A stretch of 18,495 nucleotides of DNA from Bacteroidaceae bacterium (GCA_900771425.1 CAAGNV010000010.1:1-18495), one strand, 5' to 3'. Shown: positions 7,540 through 15,532, counted from the stretch's first letter. The notes: a model not told the origin generated them from the letters alone. A program made the numbers and translations.

Positions 7540-8436
7540 TCACCCTTCTGACTGTGAACGACGGCGCTCCCATTCTTCCTTCGTACGGCTCCATCGCTTG
7601 TGAGTCCAGAGCCAGAGGTGAGGTGCCGCCTTGATGTCCTGTTCGAGTAGTTGCATGAAACGGTCAGTCAGTTCGTAGTCGGGCGTGTCCTTTGGATTGT
7701 ATTCCATCGGTCTAAACTCACAGTGGTAGTAGCCTCGGCGTGGTCGGGTGACATGGGCATAGAATATCATGGCATCCATGCGCTTGCCGATTTGTTCGGT
7801 CCCAGTGAATACTGCCGTATCGTGGTTGAGGAATGGTGTGAAATGGTGAATGGCATTCCACTTAGGCTGTTGGTCGCTGATGAATCCACACACCGTACGG
7901 GTCCCTTCCTTACGCAGTCGGGCAAGTCGCAGCATGCTGGTCTTCATCGGAATACACTCGCCGCCGTATTGCTGACGGATCTTCAGGAAGATGCGGTCGA
8001 ACACCTTGTTATAGAGTGGGTGATAGATTTGACAGCAATGGCAGTCGGGCAGCCAATACTGCAACGATGCAATCCATTCCCAATTGCCGTAATGACCGAG
8101 ATATGAGAAGAACGTATCCTTGTTCAGGTCGTTGAAACCGTGACGGATATCGTCAAGACCGCCGAATGTCATGCGCCTTGTCAGTTCGGTCTTCGATATC
8201 GAGAACAACTTAACGGTCTCGACCATATAGTCGCATAGTTGGTGATAGAAGCGGTGCTCAATCTTCTTACGCTCACTGTCGCTGAGTTCGGGAAATGCCT
8301 CGGCAAGGTTGCGGCGCGTCACCTTACGTCGGTAGAACAAAGCAAAGGGGTACATCAGGTCAGACACGACATACAGAGCCCGCATCGGCAGAAGCGACAC
8401 GAGATAGAGCAAACCGTATGTAATGCGATACATCAT
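7540..8436 (-). CDS. LpxL/HtrB-like lipid A acyltransferase family protein
   Basis: A 298-residue member of the lysophospholipid/lipid A acyltransferase family. The catalytic HX4E motif is visible as H115-YGNW-E120 inside GHYGNWEW. Other family features are the N-terminal membrane anchor with the basic RRKVTRRNLAEAFPE segment (residues ~36-50), the FISDQQP block near residue 187 and the C-terminal LWLWTHKRW motif. These enzymes transfer a secondary acyl chain onto lipid A at the inner membrane. Length is normal. The start could be either of two adjacent ATGs (8436 or 8433). The gene lies 16 bp downstream of a heptosyltransferase-like gene, which supports an LPS role. A 6-bp hairpin (GTTCAC/GTGAAC, 7538-7559) overlaps the stop codon. 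The exact acyl position cannot be told from sequence. Confidence 0.88.
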   Translation of the reverse strand: MMYRITYGLLYLVSLLPMRALYVVSDLMYPFALFYRRKVTRRNLAEAFPELSDSERKKIEHRFYHQLCDYMVETVKLFSISKTELTRRMTFGGLDDIRHGFNDLNKDTFFSYLGHYGNWEWIASLQYWLPDCHCCQIYHPLYNKVFDRIFLKIRQQYGGECIPMKTSMLRLARLRKEGTRTVCGFISDQQPKWNAIHHFTPFLNHDTAVFTGTEQIGKRMDAMIFYAHVTRPRRGYYHCEFRPMEYNPKDTPDYELTDRFMQLLEQDIKAAPHLWLWTHKRWSRTKEEWERRRSQSEG

Positions 8437-8452
8437 AACGAAGTGATATACA

Positions 8453-9472
8453 TCATTGTAATGCCCGACGGACTATTTCTTCGGGTGTGATGCCGTTCAT
8501 GCAGCGATAGTCGCCAAACTGGCATGGCTTGTTACCATAAACCGAACAAGGACGGCATGGGAGTTCAGTCTGTACGACGGAGTCGAGCGTCTGATGCCAT
8601 GCCAGGAAACCTGCCTTCGGGTGGGTTGCACCCCAGACTGACAACGTGGGCGTGCCCATCATGGCAGCCATGTGCATATTGCTGGAATCCATCGATATCA
8701 TCAGTCGCAGACGGCTCATCAGCAGCAGTTCGTTGGTCAGTCCACCAAGTCTGCCTGCTACTGACTCGATGCCTTCGTGCTGCCATGACTCGAGCGTGGC
8801 TTGTTCTTCCCTGCCGGCACCGAACAGATACACGTGTGCACCGCGGTCGGCAAGCATCTCAGCCACACGGCGCATCCTGTCGAGCGGATAAATCTTGCCT
8901 TCGTGAGCAGCAAACGGAGCAATACCGATGAGCGGAACACCGGTATCGGCAGGTAATATGCCTTTGGCAGCAAGGTCTTGATATTGCGATGCGTCTGGGA
9001 TGCAATGGTCGAACGTGAGGGTGAAGTCATACCCCAGACGGGCAAACACTTCACGATAGCGCTCTGTCATAGGTCTCAGAGCCTCTGCCTCCATGCCATG
9101 CCCAATCAGTGCCTTCTTCTCGCTGCGTCCCTTGTCAATCACCGCTACCTGCTTGCCCGACAGACGGAAGCGCATACGAAGGAACTTCGTCCGCAGCACA
9201 TCGTGAATGTCGGCTACGGCGTCAAAGTCCATCGCTTTCAGTTCGCCATACAGACGGTTGAGCCCGCCGATGCCATCGTAGTTCTTCAGGTCTATGCCTA
9301 CGCACTGCACGTTCTTCGGCATCCACTGGAAGAACGGGACAAGATGCTTGCGAGTGAGCATGGTTATCTGCAATTCAGGGTATTGCGTTGCCAACGAATG
9401 AATCACCGGCACGGTCATTGCGACGTCACCCATCGCAGAAAAGCGCATGACAAATAGTTTGGTATGACTCAT
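8453..9472 (-). CDS. Glycosyltransferase family 9, ADP-heptose:LPS heptosyltransferase-like
   Basis: A 339-residue GT9 protein. Its N-terminal Rossmann half opens with MRFSAMGDVAMTVPVIHSLA, as in WaaC/WaaF/RfaF. The C-terminal half carries IGIAPFAAHEGKIYPLDRM and the nucleotide-sugar-binding MDSSNMHMAAMMGTPTLSVW block. Such enzymes add heptose to the LPS inner core from ADP-heptose on the cytosolic side of the inner membrane. The ATG at 9472 (MSHTKLF) is chosen because the family's first strand begins right there; an upstream ATG at 9514 would add 14 residues that run into an intercistronic hairpin. The C-terminus has four cysteines (306, 309, 317, 324) in the pattern CxxC-x7-C-x6-C. It lies between DUF4254 and acyltransferase genes, probably in one operon. 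Acceptor sugar unknown. Confidence 0.88.
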   Translation of the reverse strand: MSHTKLFVMRFSAMGDVAMTVPVIHSLATQYPELQITMLTRKHLVPFFQWMPKNVQCVGIDLKNYDGIGGLNRLYGELKAMDFDAVADIHDVLRTKFLRMRFRLSGKQVAVIDKGRSEKKALIGHGMEAEALRPMTERYREVFARLGYDFTLTFDHCIPDASQYQDLAAKGILPADTGVPLIGIAPFAAHEGKIYPLDRMRRVAEMLADRGAHVYLFGAGREEQATLESWQHEGIESVAGRLGGLTNELLLMSRLRLMISMDSSNMHMAAMMGTPTLSVWGATHPKAGFLAWHQTLDSVVQTELPCRPCSVYGNKPCQFGDYRCMNGITPEEIVRRALQ

Positions 9473-9490
9473 ATTGCTATTGAAAAGTTT

Positions 9491-9562
9491 GCCCCTAACC
9501 ATTCCTGAGGACACAGTGCCAAAACCGTGGTGTCGGCAATATCCTTGGGAAAGATTAGGGGC
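9491..9562 (-). other. Intercistronic stem-loop between DUF4254 and GT9 genes
   Basis: GCCCCTAA (9491-9498) pairs perfectly with TTAGGGGC (9555-9562). Inside are TTCC/GGAA (9502-9505 with 9548-9551) and GACAC/GTGTC (9510-9514 with 9530-9534). The whole lies in the 98-bp gap and ends 18 nt before the GT9 ATG on the minus strand. It may be a processing site, a partial terminator or a translational control element. Confidence 0.55.
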
Positions 9563-9570
9563 TGAGACTA

Positions 9571-10176
9571 TCAGTTGTTCTTGTATAAGACAGGGTTGGT
9601 ACTTGGGTCGTTATACATCTTCATCTGACGATAGACCTTCATGTACTTGCGACCTGCCTTGATGTCGTCGAGCAGTTGGTCAATGGCAAGCGAGAGGTCG
9701 CGCTGCTGTTCAAGCAGGATGCCCAGTTTGGCTTCGCAACGCTGACGGTGTTCTTCCGTTGCATCGGTACGGCTGACCTGCTCCTGCATGTGGAAAATCT
9801 TCAGAGCCAGAATGCTCAGTCGGTCGATTGCCCATGCAGGACTCTCGGTATTGATTGAGGCATCAGCCAGCGGAGTTACGTCGTGGTAGAGTTCAAGGAA
9901 GTATGAATCAATACGTTCGACAAGGTCTGTACGGTCCTGATTGCTCTTGTCGATGCGGCGCTTCAGGTCGAGAGCATCAACCGGATTGATATGTGGGTCG
10001 CGGATAATGTCCTCAAGATGCCACTGTACGGTGTCAATCCAGTTCTTTACGTAGAGGTCGTATTCGATAGTACCACGCTCGTATGGATTGTGAATGTCCT
10101 GATCTACATCGTCAATCAGGTGGTAGTCGTTGATTACCTTTACGAAAATTGAATTACTTATCTGGGTAAAAGTCAT
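9571..10176 (-). CDS. DUF4254 domain protein
   Basis: A 201-residue, probably all-helical cytosolic protein that I recognise as DUF4254. It opens with MTFTQISNSIFVKVINDYHL. Characteristic segments are IHNPYERGTIEYDLYVKNWI (residues ~27-46), WHLEDIIRDPHINP, RIDKSNQDRTDLVERID and INTESPAWAIDRLSILALKI (~108-127), and it ends KYMKVYRQMKMYNDPSTNP. It has no signal peptide and no membrane segment. Its biochemical function is unknown. In Bacteroidota this family is, to my knowledge, often next to a heptosyltransferase-like gene, as here (98 bp upstream of it), which suggests a link with LPS core synthesis. It is divergent from the tRNA gene with 92 bp between them; no consensus promoter was seen on the minus strand of that gap. 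Confidence 0.85.
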   Translation of the reverse strand: MTFTQISNSIFVKVINDYHLIDDVDQDIHNPYERGTIEYDLYVKNWIDTVQWHLEDIIRDPHINPVDALDLKRRIDKSNQDRTDLVERIDSYFLELYHDVTPLADASINTESPAWAIDRLSILALKIFHMQEQVSRTDATEEHRQRCEAKLGILLEQQRDLSLAIDQLLDDIKAGRKYMKVYRQMKMYNDPSTNPVLYKNN

Positions 10177-10246
10177 AATATGTTTGATTTAATGAGTTAT
10201 TGTCAAATAATTATTAATTTCACGTTCTTTATTCCTAAATTATTTG

Positions 10247-10254
10247 TACCTTTG
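10247..10254 (+). promoter_or_regulatory. -7 promoter element for tRNA-Arg
   Basis: TACCTTTG matches the TAnnTTTG consensus and ends 14 nt before the tRNA. No good TTTG was found 19-21 bp upstream, so only the -7 half is convincing. Confidence 0.6.
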
Positions 10255-10268
10255 CACCCACGAACCAA

Positions 10269-10340
10269 GCCTTCATAGTTCAATGGATAGAACAAATCTC
10301 TCCTAAAGATTAGATCTGAGTTCGATTCTCAGTGGAGGTA
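10269..10340 (+). tRNA. tRNA-Arg(CCT)
   Basis: A 72-nt cloverleaf folds fully. The acceptor is GCCTTCA with TGGAGGT (7 pairs, two G-U), the D-arm GTTC/GAAC with an 8-nt loop, the anticodon stem AATCT/AGATT around CT-CCT-AA, a 4-nt variable loop (AGAT) and the T-arm CTGAG-TTCGATT-CTCAG. The discriminator base is A and CCA is not encoded, as is common in Bacteroidota. Anticodon CCT reads the arginine codon AGG. Confidence 0.95.
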
Positions 10341-10350
10341 CTTCTTCGTT

Positions 10351-10415
10351 ACAAATTACGAAATACGAAACACTTGTTCGTCCTGTCGGGCATCAGTTCG
10401 TATTTCGTAATTTGT
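10351..10415 (+). terminator. 19-bp perfect inverted repeat behind the tRNA
   Basis: Arms at 10351-10369 and 10397-10415 are perfect reverse complements, AT-rich (ACAAATTACGAAATACGAA), with a 27-nt loop and TTTT shortly after. It lies 10 bp after the tRNA and 16 bp before the end of the convergent gene at 10432, so a two-way terminator is likely. An alternative short hairpin, ACGAA/TTCGT (10365-10381), would compete with it. Confidence 0.65.
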
Positions 10416-10431
10416 CGTTTTAGGCATGTTA

Positions 10432-11772
10432 TTACAGCAGACGGACTACTGATTTGGTAACCATCTTCCATGAATCGCCTTCGCGTACGGCTGTGCCTGG
10501 TCCTTCAGTCACGATTTCAAGAGGATTGGATACGGTGTTGATAATCTTGCACACTGGCTTGACCTTCTCCGTAAGCGATATCAGGGCTGTACCGATGGCC
10601 TCTGGAGTGTTGAGGATGGTGAATGTAGCATTTTCTCCGTCTGCAGTACGGAGCATATAGAGCGACTTGCCTGGTTCGATATCTTCTGTACCGTTGGTAA
10701 ATACGCCGTCAACTGGAACTGGGAAGAACATTATGGACTTGGTCTGCGATGGCTTGATGCTTGATGCTGCCTCAGTTGGCTGGATGATTGGGATAACCTC
10801 TGCCGACGGAGCATCAAACAGACCCTGTTCTACCGGTTTGTCGTCCGGAGCGAATGAGAGGGTAGCCGTTTGCGATGCTGGCTGCGGGCCGACTGGTTCC
10901 TGCTTTGGTGCCTGAGGCTTTGCAGGCTGAGGGTTAGATACCGGTGCTGGCGCAGGCTTGGTTGCAGGTTGGTTGGACTGATGAGGTTTGTTGCTGCCCG
11001 ATGGTTTGTTGCCGTTGTCGGCATTCGCTGCCTTCATATTGTCCAACTTAATCTCGATGGCCTTGATACGCTCGATAAGGCGCAGGCGCTCTGAACGATA
11101 CTGCTCCATTGACACTGAAGGGTCTTCTTCGTCGAGGTTGGTGCGGCGTGAACGCTTGAAGAGTGCAAGGCAGATGGTAAGCACTATATAGACTACTACC
11201 GAGATAAGGATTGCGCCCCATACGCCGATGCCGCTGCTTGTAGGACTGATCGCTTCTTCCTCTTCGTCGGCATCGTCAGTGGCTGCTGCATCGTCGTTGG
11301 TTGGCTCTGGTGCTGCCTGCTCCTGCTGAACAGGTGTCACGGCAGCCTCTGTTACCTCTTCGGTCGTCTCTTCTTCAGTTGCGACCTCGTCCTCGGCAGG
11401 GGTTTCATCAGTTTCAGGCACCACTGCCTTTATCTTTTCGAGGTCAGACTGATATTCCTTCTTTGCACCGCCCGGAACGCTGAAATCGGCATCGCTCTTG
11501 GCATTGATGATGTTTTCAACACGGCGCTTGTCGGTTCCGTCACTCACTTTGCTTATCATCTTCGACACGAGTGCGTCTTTCTTGAATTCGTCGAACGACT
11601 TGAACTTGGTGACGTCGAGGTGAGCCATCTGCTGACCTTCGGCTTTATTGTAGAAAGTCTGCTGAAGAGTCCACTTGAGTGCACAAATCTTTTTCTGCTC
11701 CAAAGTCTGAGCATTTACGCATCCAACGGCCATGATCCACATTCCGATGGCAAGGATAAGAAGTCTTTTCAT
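10432..11772 (-). CDS. Exported single-pass membrane protein with Pro/Ala/Gln linker
   Basis: A 446-residue protein of unknown function. Residues 1-21 form a signal peptide ending VNA-QT. Residues ~22-112 form a helical periplasmic domain. Residues ~119-176 are strongly acidic (many E/D/T/A). Residues ~181-206 form one membrane helix followed by the basic stop-transfer KRSRR. Residues ~222-250 may form a short coiled coil (YRSERLRLIERIKAIEIKLD). Residues ~250-305 are a disordered N/P/A/Q/K linker. Residues ~338-446 form a compact C-terminal domain (IMFFPVPVDGVFTN, ..GPGTAVREGDSWKMVTKSVV) seen in other Bacteroidota hypothetical proteins. The topology places the acidic part outside and the linker and C-terminal domain in the cytosol. 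I choose ATG 11772; ATG 11802 would add MNNKQKRNRF. Longer starts lie upstream of the promoter. Confidence 0.8.
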   Translation of the reverse strand: MKRLLILAIGMWIMAVGCVNAQTLEQKKICALKWTLQQTFYNKAEGQQMAHLDVTKFKSFDEFKKDALVSKMISKVSDGTDKRRVENIINAKSDADFSVPGGAKKEYQSDLEKIKAVVPETDETPAEDEVATEEETTEEVTEAAVTPVQQEQAAPEPTNDDAAATDDADEEEEAISPTSSGIGVWGAILISVVVYIVLTICLALFKRSRRTNLDEEDPSVSMEQYRSERLRLIERIKAIEIKLDNMKAANADNGNKPSGSNKPHQSNQPATKPAPAPVSNPQPAKPQAPKQEPVGPQPASQTATLSFAPDDKPVEQGLFDAPSAEVIPIIQPTEAASSIKPSQTKSIMFFPVPVDGVFTNGTEDIEPGKSLYMLRTADGENATFTILNTPEAIGTALISLTEKVKPVCKIINTVSNPLEIVTEGPGTAVREGDSWKMVTKSVVRLL

Positions 11773-11898
11773 AAATCTATTTCTTTTTTGTTTGTTATTC
11801 ATGTTCAGGTGACAGTAACTGCCGAACCGGAGCAGACTGATGTGGGTCACAAGTACCCGCCGCAATCCGATACAATGTTGTCTCTGCATTTTCTCTTG

Positions 11899-11929
11899 CA
11901 AAGGTACAAAATAAAGTGAAAAGAGGAAA
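11899..11929 (-). promoter_or_regulatory. Promoter of the 446-residue membrane protein gene
   Basis: On the minus strand TACCTTTG (11899-11906) matches the -7 consensus, with TTTC (11926-11929) 19 bp upstream as a 3-of-4 match to TTTG. The predicted transcript has a leader of about 120 nt, which rules out start codons upstream of ~11895. Confidence 0.65.
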
Positions 11930-12021
11930 GTGAAAAGCAAATTTATTTGTACGTTTAACTATTTTTTATTTGTTGCGTTGTAAAATATCGAAATATGATG
12001 CTTATTGTCGGATTTATTCAC

Positions 12022-12029
12022 TAATTTTG
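12022..12029 (+). promoter_or_regulatory. -7 promoter element for the GSCFA-murF-alr operon
   Basis: TAATTTTG fits TAnnTTTG and lies 24 bp before the ATG at 12053. The upstream element is not clear. If correct, the leader is under 20 nt and the alternative TTG start at 12005 is excluded. Confidence 0.5.
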
Positions 12030-12052
12030 CGGAACAATTCGGACTTCATGCT

Positions 12053-12979
12053 ATGAAAGGACATGACTTCACATTCAGAACCAGGGTTGAGACCACTGAC
12101 GGCGGCTTGCACATAAGTCATCGTCAGCATATCGTGATGCTTGGTTCGTGCTTTACCGACAACATAGGTAAGCGTATGACCGACGGCGGACTGCAATGCA
12201 TGGTCAATCCGCTCGGCACGCTCTATAACCCGATGTCGATACTTGCCGTAATGAGTCCCGCTCCATCGTCTGACTGGCTTCATTCACGTGTGAGCAACCC
12301 CGAGGCTTCGTTCGCCGAACTGCGCCGCGGCATGGCACGTGCCGACCTGCTCATCGTCACCTTTGGCACTGCATACGTCTATATGCTGAAATCGACAGGC
12401 GAAGTGGTTGCCAACTGCAAGAAGATGCCGGCAGAACTGTTCGTGAGGAAGCGACTTTCTTCCGATGAAATCGCCGATTCCTGGATAAAGTTCCTCACTG
12501 ATACCACTGGCGAAAGCAATGCTTGCGGCAGCAACGATGCGGAGCATGGCTGTGCCGTACGGCCGGACATGAAGGTGCTGTTCACTGTCAGTCCTATCCG
12601 TCACGTCAAGGACGGGCTTCACGAGAACCAACTGAGCAAATCGACATTGCTCATGGCCATCGACACCATCTGCCGTGCACTGCCCGACCGCTGTTTCTAC
12701 TTCCCGTCGTACGAGATAATGATGGACGAACTGCGTGATTACCGCTTCTACGCCGACGACATGATGCACCCCTCAGACCTTGCCGTTGACTACATCTGGA
12801 CACGCTTCTGCCAGACCTACATGAATAGCAAAACCATCGATTTCATCGAAAGTTTTGAACGTCTGAACCGCAATCTCCGACATCGTCCGTCGGATGCGGA
12901 ATCGCCCGAATACATTCGATTTATCAATGAAACCAACAAACAACTAAACATACTCAAAGATGCAGTACAGAATCAGTGA
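12053..12979 (+). CDS. GSCFA domain protein
   Basis: A 308-residue protein of the GSCFA family, named after its motif, which is visible as GSCFTDNIG at residues 31-39. Further conserved blocks are NPLGTLYNPMSIL (~52-64), VTFGTAYVY (~103-111), FTVSPIRHVKDG (~180-191) and DDMMHPSDLAVDYIW near residue 240. The arrangement of a G-S block early and a D..HP block late resembles SGNH/GDSL-like hydrolases, though enzymatic activity is not established here. It has no signal peptide. I choose ATG 12053 over the TTG at 12005 because of the promoter element between them. Its last 20 bp overlap the start of murF-alr, implying translational coupling and a possible role near the cell wall. Confidence 0.88.
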   Translation: MKGHDFTFRTRVETTDGGLHISHRQHIVMLGSCFTDNIGKRMTDGGLQCMVNPLGTLYNPMSILAVMSPAPSSDWLHSRVSNPEASFAELRRGMARADLLIVTFGTAYVYMLKSTGEVVANCKKMPAELFVRKRLSSDEIADSWIKFLTDTTGESNACGSNDAEHGCAVRPDMKVLFTVSPIRHVKDGLHENQLSKSTLLMAIDTICRALPDRCFYFPSYEIMMDELRDYRFYADDMMHPSDLAVDYIWTRFCQTYMNSKTIDFIESFERLNRNLRHRPSDAESPEYIRFINETNKQLNILKDAVQNQ

Positions 12980-15386
12980 TATTGCACGAATCATAGGTGC
13001 CGAGCGGCATGGCTGTCTCGATGCCCAAATCAATTGGCTGCTCATCGACAGCCGTTCGCTCTGTTTCCCCGAGGAGACACTCTTCTTCGCAATCAAGACC
13101 AACCGCAACGACGGTCACAAGTATATCGGCGAACTCTACAAGCGTGGAGTACGTAACTTCGTAGTGGAGTCGGTTCCTTCCGAGCCATACGAGGCCAACT
13201 TCCTTCAGGTACACGACACGCTGCAGGCCCTGCAACGCCTTGCCGCATACCACCGCCAGCAGTTCACGTTGCCCGTTATCGCCATCACGGGCAGTAATGG
13301 CAAGACCACGGTCAAGGAGTGGCTCTATCAGTTGCTGTCGCCCGACTTCAACGTATGCCGTTCGCCACGCAGTTACAACTCACAACTCGGTGTGCCTCTG
13401 TCGCTTTGGTTGCTCGGACAGCATCACGACCTCGCAATAATCGAAGCCGGAATATCCAACCCTAACGAGATGGACAACCTCAACCGCATGATCCGTCCTC
13501 AGATAAGCGTGCTGACCAACATCGGCATGGCGCATCAGGAGAATTTCTATACGATGGAAGGCAAGTGCGACGAGAAACTAAAGTTGTTCAAGGACTGTCA
13601 GACTGCCGTCATCAACCTCCAGTCAGAACTGGTCAACCGCGTCACCCGTCAGGAGATAAAGGACAAGATGTGCGACTATCCCGTAGTGCGCAATGTAGAG
13701 AAACATGGTTCGTCAGCCACCATCACTTTCATGCTCGGTAGCCAGCAGGGACAATACACCATACCGTTCATCGACAACGCATCGATCGAGAACTCAGTCA
13801 CTTGTATCGCCGTATGCCACGCACTGGGCAAGTTGTCGCCTGAACTCCTCGGACGAATGAGCCGACTTGAGCCTGTAGCGATGCGACTTGAGGTGAAGGA
13901 CGGCATCAACGGATGTACCCTCATCAACGACACTTACAACTCCGACATGCACTCGCTCGACATAGCCCTCGACTTCATGAGCCGCCGAACCACCGACCAG
14001 CACCGCACGCTCATCCTCAGCGACATACTGCAGAGTGGCGAAGCACCTCGCTCGCTCTACAACCGTGTGGCACAGATGGCAATGAACCGCGGCATAGAAA
14101 AAGTCATCGGCGTAGGCGACGACATCTTCTCATGTGCCGAATACTTCCCGATGGAGCGTCATTTCTTTCACACGACCGACGAACTCATCGACAGCGACGT
14201 GTTCGCTGGTTTGCGCGATGAATTCATACTGATAAAAGGTGCCCGCCAGTACCACTTCGACCGCCTGTGCGACCTCCTCACCCTGAAGGTCCACCAGACA
14301 ATCCTCGAGGTCAACCTGGGTGCACTCATCGACAACGTGCGCTACTACCGTTCGTTCATGCAACCCGAGACCAAGATGGTGTGCATGGTCAAGGCATCGG
14401 CTTACGGGGTCGGTCCGATTGAAACCAGCAAGTCGCTGCAGGCCAACGGAGTGGATTACCTGGCAGTAGCCGTAGCCGACGAGGGAGCCGAACTGCGCAA
14501 GGCTGGCATCACCGCCAACATCATGATAATGAACCCTGAGATGACGTCGTTCAAGATGCTGTTCGACTACCGTCTGGAGCCCGAAGTCTATAATTTCCAA
14601 CTGCTCGACGCACTTATCTATGCGGCAGAAAAAGAGGGAATAACCAACTTTCCTATCCACATCAAACTCGATACCGGCATGCATCGCCTGGGCTTCAATC
14701 CTGAGACCGACATGCCCCGTCTCATCGAACGCCTGCACCGTCAGTCGGCACTCATACCATGCTCGGTATTCAGTCATTTCGTCGGAAGCGACGACGATGG
14801 CTTCGACGACTTCTCGCACCAGCAGTTCCGACTCTTCGACCAGGCATCGCGCCAACTGCAGAGTGCATTCAGCCATAAGATACTGCGCCACATCTGCAAC
14901 TCGGCAGGCATAGAGCATTTCCCTAAGTACCACCTCGATATGGTACGTCTCGGACTGGGACTTTACGGCATCAACAGCCGCAACAACAAGATCATCAACA
15001 ACGTGGCAACGCTGAAGACCACGATACTGCAGATACGCGACATCCCTGCCACCGACACCGTAGGCTACAGCCGCCGCGGACATGTCAGCCGTCCAAGCCG
15101 CATCGCTGCCATTCCGATTGGTTATGCCGACGGACTCAACCGACGGCTGGGCAACGGCAACTGCTACTGTCTGGTCAACGGCCAGCGTGCTCCATACGTA
15201 GGCAACATCTGTATGGACGTGTGCATGATTGACATCACCGACATCCCATGCAAACAGGGCGACCAAGTCATCATCTTCGGTGACGAACTGCCTGTCACCG
15301 TCCTCAGCGACGCACTCGGCACCATACCGTACGAGATACTGACCGGAATATCGCCACGGGTGCAGCGGGTTTATGTTCAGGAGTAG
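12960..15386 (+). CDS. murF-alr: Bifunctional UDP-MurNAc-tripeptide:D-Ala-D-Ala ligase / alanine racemase
   Basis: An 808-residue fusion. Residues 1 to about 435 are MurF, a cytosolic Mur ligase joining D-Ala-D-Ala to UDP-MurNAc-tripeptide. It shows the ATP loop ITGSNGKTTVKE with Lys115, RSYNSQLGVPLSLW (~137-150), TNIGMAHQENF (~186-196) and the C-domain NDTYNSD at 323-329. Residues ~444-808 are alanine racemase, a PLP enzyme making D-alanine. Its Lys478 lies in MVKASAYGVG and would bind PLP; Tyr703 in DTVGYSRRG is the likely second catalytic residue; LGLGLYGIN and NICMDVCMIDIT are also typical. The fusion is known in Bacteroidota and links D-Ala supply with its use. The long open frame on the opposite strand is a codon shadow. 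Confidence 0.97.
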   Translation: MQYRISDIARIIGAERHGCLDAQINWLLIDSRSLCFPEETLFFAIKTNRNDGHKYIGELYKRGVRNFVVESVPSEPYEANFLQVHDTLQALQRLAAYHRQQFTLPVIAITGSNGKTTVKEWLYQLLSPDFNVCRSPRSYNSQLGVPLSLWLLGQHHDLAIIEAGISNPNEMDNLNRMIRPQISVLTNIGMAHQENFYTMEGKCDEKLKLFKDCQTAVINLQSELVNRVTRQEIKDKMCDYPVVRNVEKHGSSATITFMLGSQQGQYTIPFIDNASIENSVTCIAVCHALGKLSPELLGRMSRLEPVAMRLEVKDGINGCTLINDTYNSDMHSLDIALDFMSRRTTDQHRTLILSDILQSGEAPRSLYNRVAQMAMNRGIEKVIGVGDDIFSCAEYFPMERHFFHTTDELIDSDVFAGLRDEFILIKGARQYHFDRLCDLLTLKVHQTILEVNLGALIDNVRYYRSFMQPETKMVCMVKASAYGVGPIETSKSLQANGVDYLAVAVADEGAELRKAGITANIMIMNPEMTSFKMLFDYRLEPEVYNFQLLDALIYAAEKEGITNFPIHIKLDTGMHRLGFNPETDMPRLIERLHRQSALIPCSVFSHFVGSDDDGFDDFSHQQFRLFDQASRQLQSAFSHKILRHICNSAGIEHFPKYHLDMVRLGLGLYGINSRNNKIINNVATLKTTILQIRDIPATDTVGYSRRGHVSRPSRIAAIPIGYADGLNRRLGNGNCYCLVNGQRAPYVGNICMDVCMIDITDIPCKQGDQVIIFGDELPVTVLSDALGTIPYEILTGISPRVQRVYVQE

Positions 15387-15392
15387 CCACCG

Positions 15393-15445
15393 AAGCCTCC
15401 CCCGACCCAAAGGGGAAGCCTCCCCCGACCCCTCCAAAGGAGGGG
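15393..15445 (+). repeat. Duplicated 16-bp word plus GC palindrome
   Basis: AAGCCTCCCCCGACCC occurs at 15393-15408 and again at 15416-15431. The second copy runs into the palindrome CCCCTCC-AAA-GGAGGGG (15429-15445), identical to 5933-5949. The first copy is followed by a shortened version (CCC-AAA-GGGG), which looks like a deleted copy of the same element. Confidence 0.8.
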
Positions 15446-15532
15446 AGAGCTTAAAGCTTAAAGAGGAGAGCTTAAAGCTTAGAGAGGAGAGCTTAAAGAT
15501 GTGAGATTAGAGAGGAGAGATGATTATACTAC
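15446..15532 (+). repeat. AG-rich minisatellite
   Basis: Degenerate tandem copies of AGAGCTTAAAG and GAGAGGAGAG fill this stretch, ending with the 17-mer AGAGATGATTATACTAC at 15516-15532 that also occurs, inverted, at 7380-7396. Together with the preceding palindrome it separates murF-alr from the small gene at 15586. Confidence 0.75.

Noticed and set aside
11773..11940. A start at 11940 for the 446-residue membrane protein
   Set aside because: It is upstream of the -7 element, and the signal peptide starts at 11772.
14130..15437. A 435-codon open frame on the minus strand opposite murF-alr
   Set aside because: It mirrors the strongly supported racemase coding region in GC-rich codons, shows no family motif and has an odd V/D/H-rich composition.
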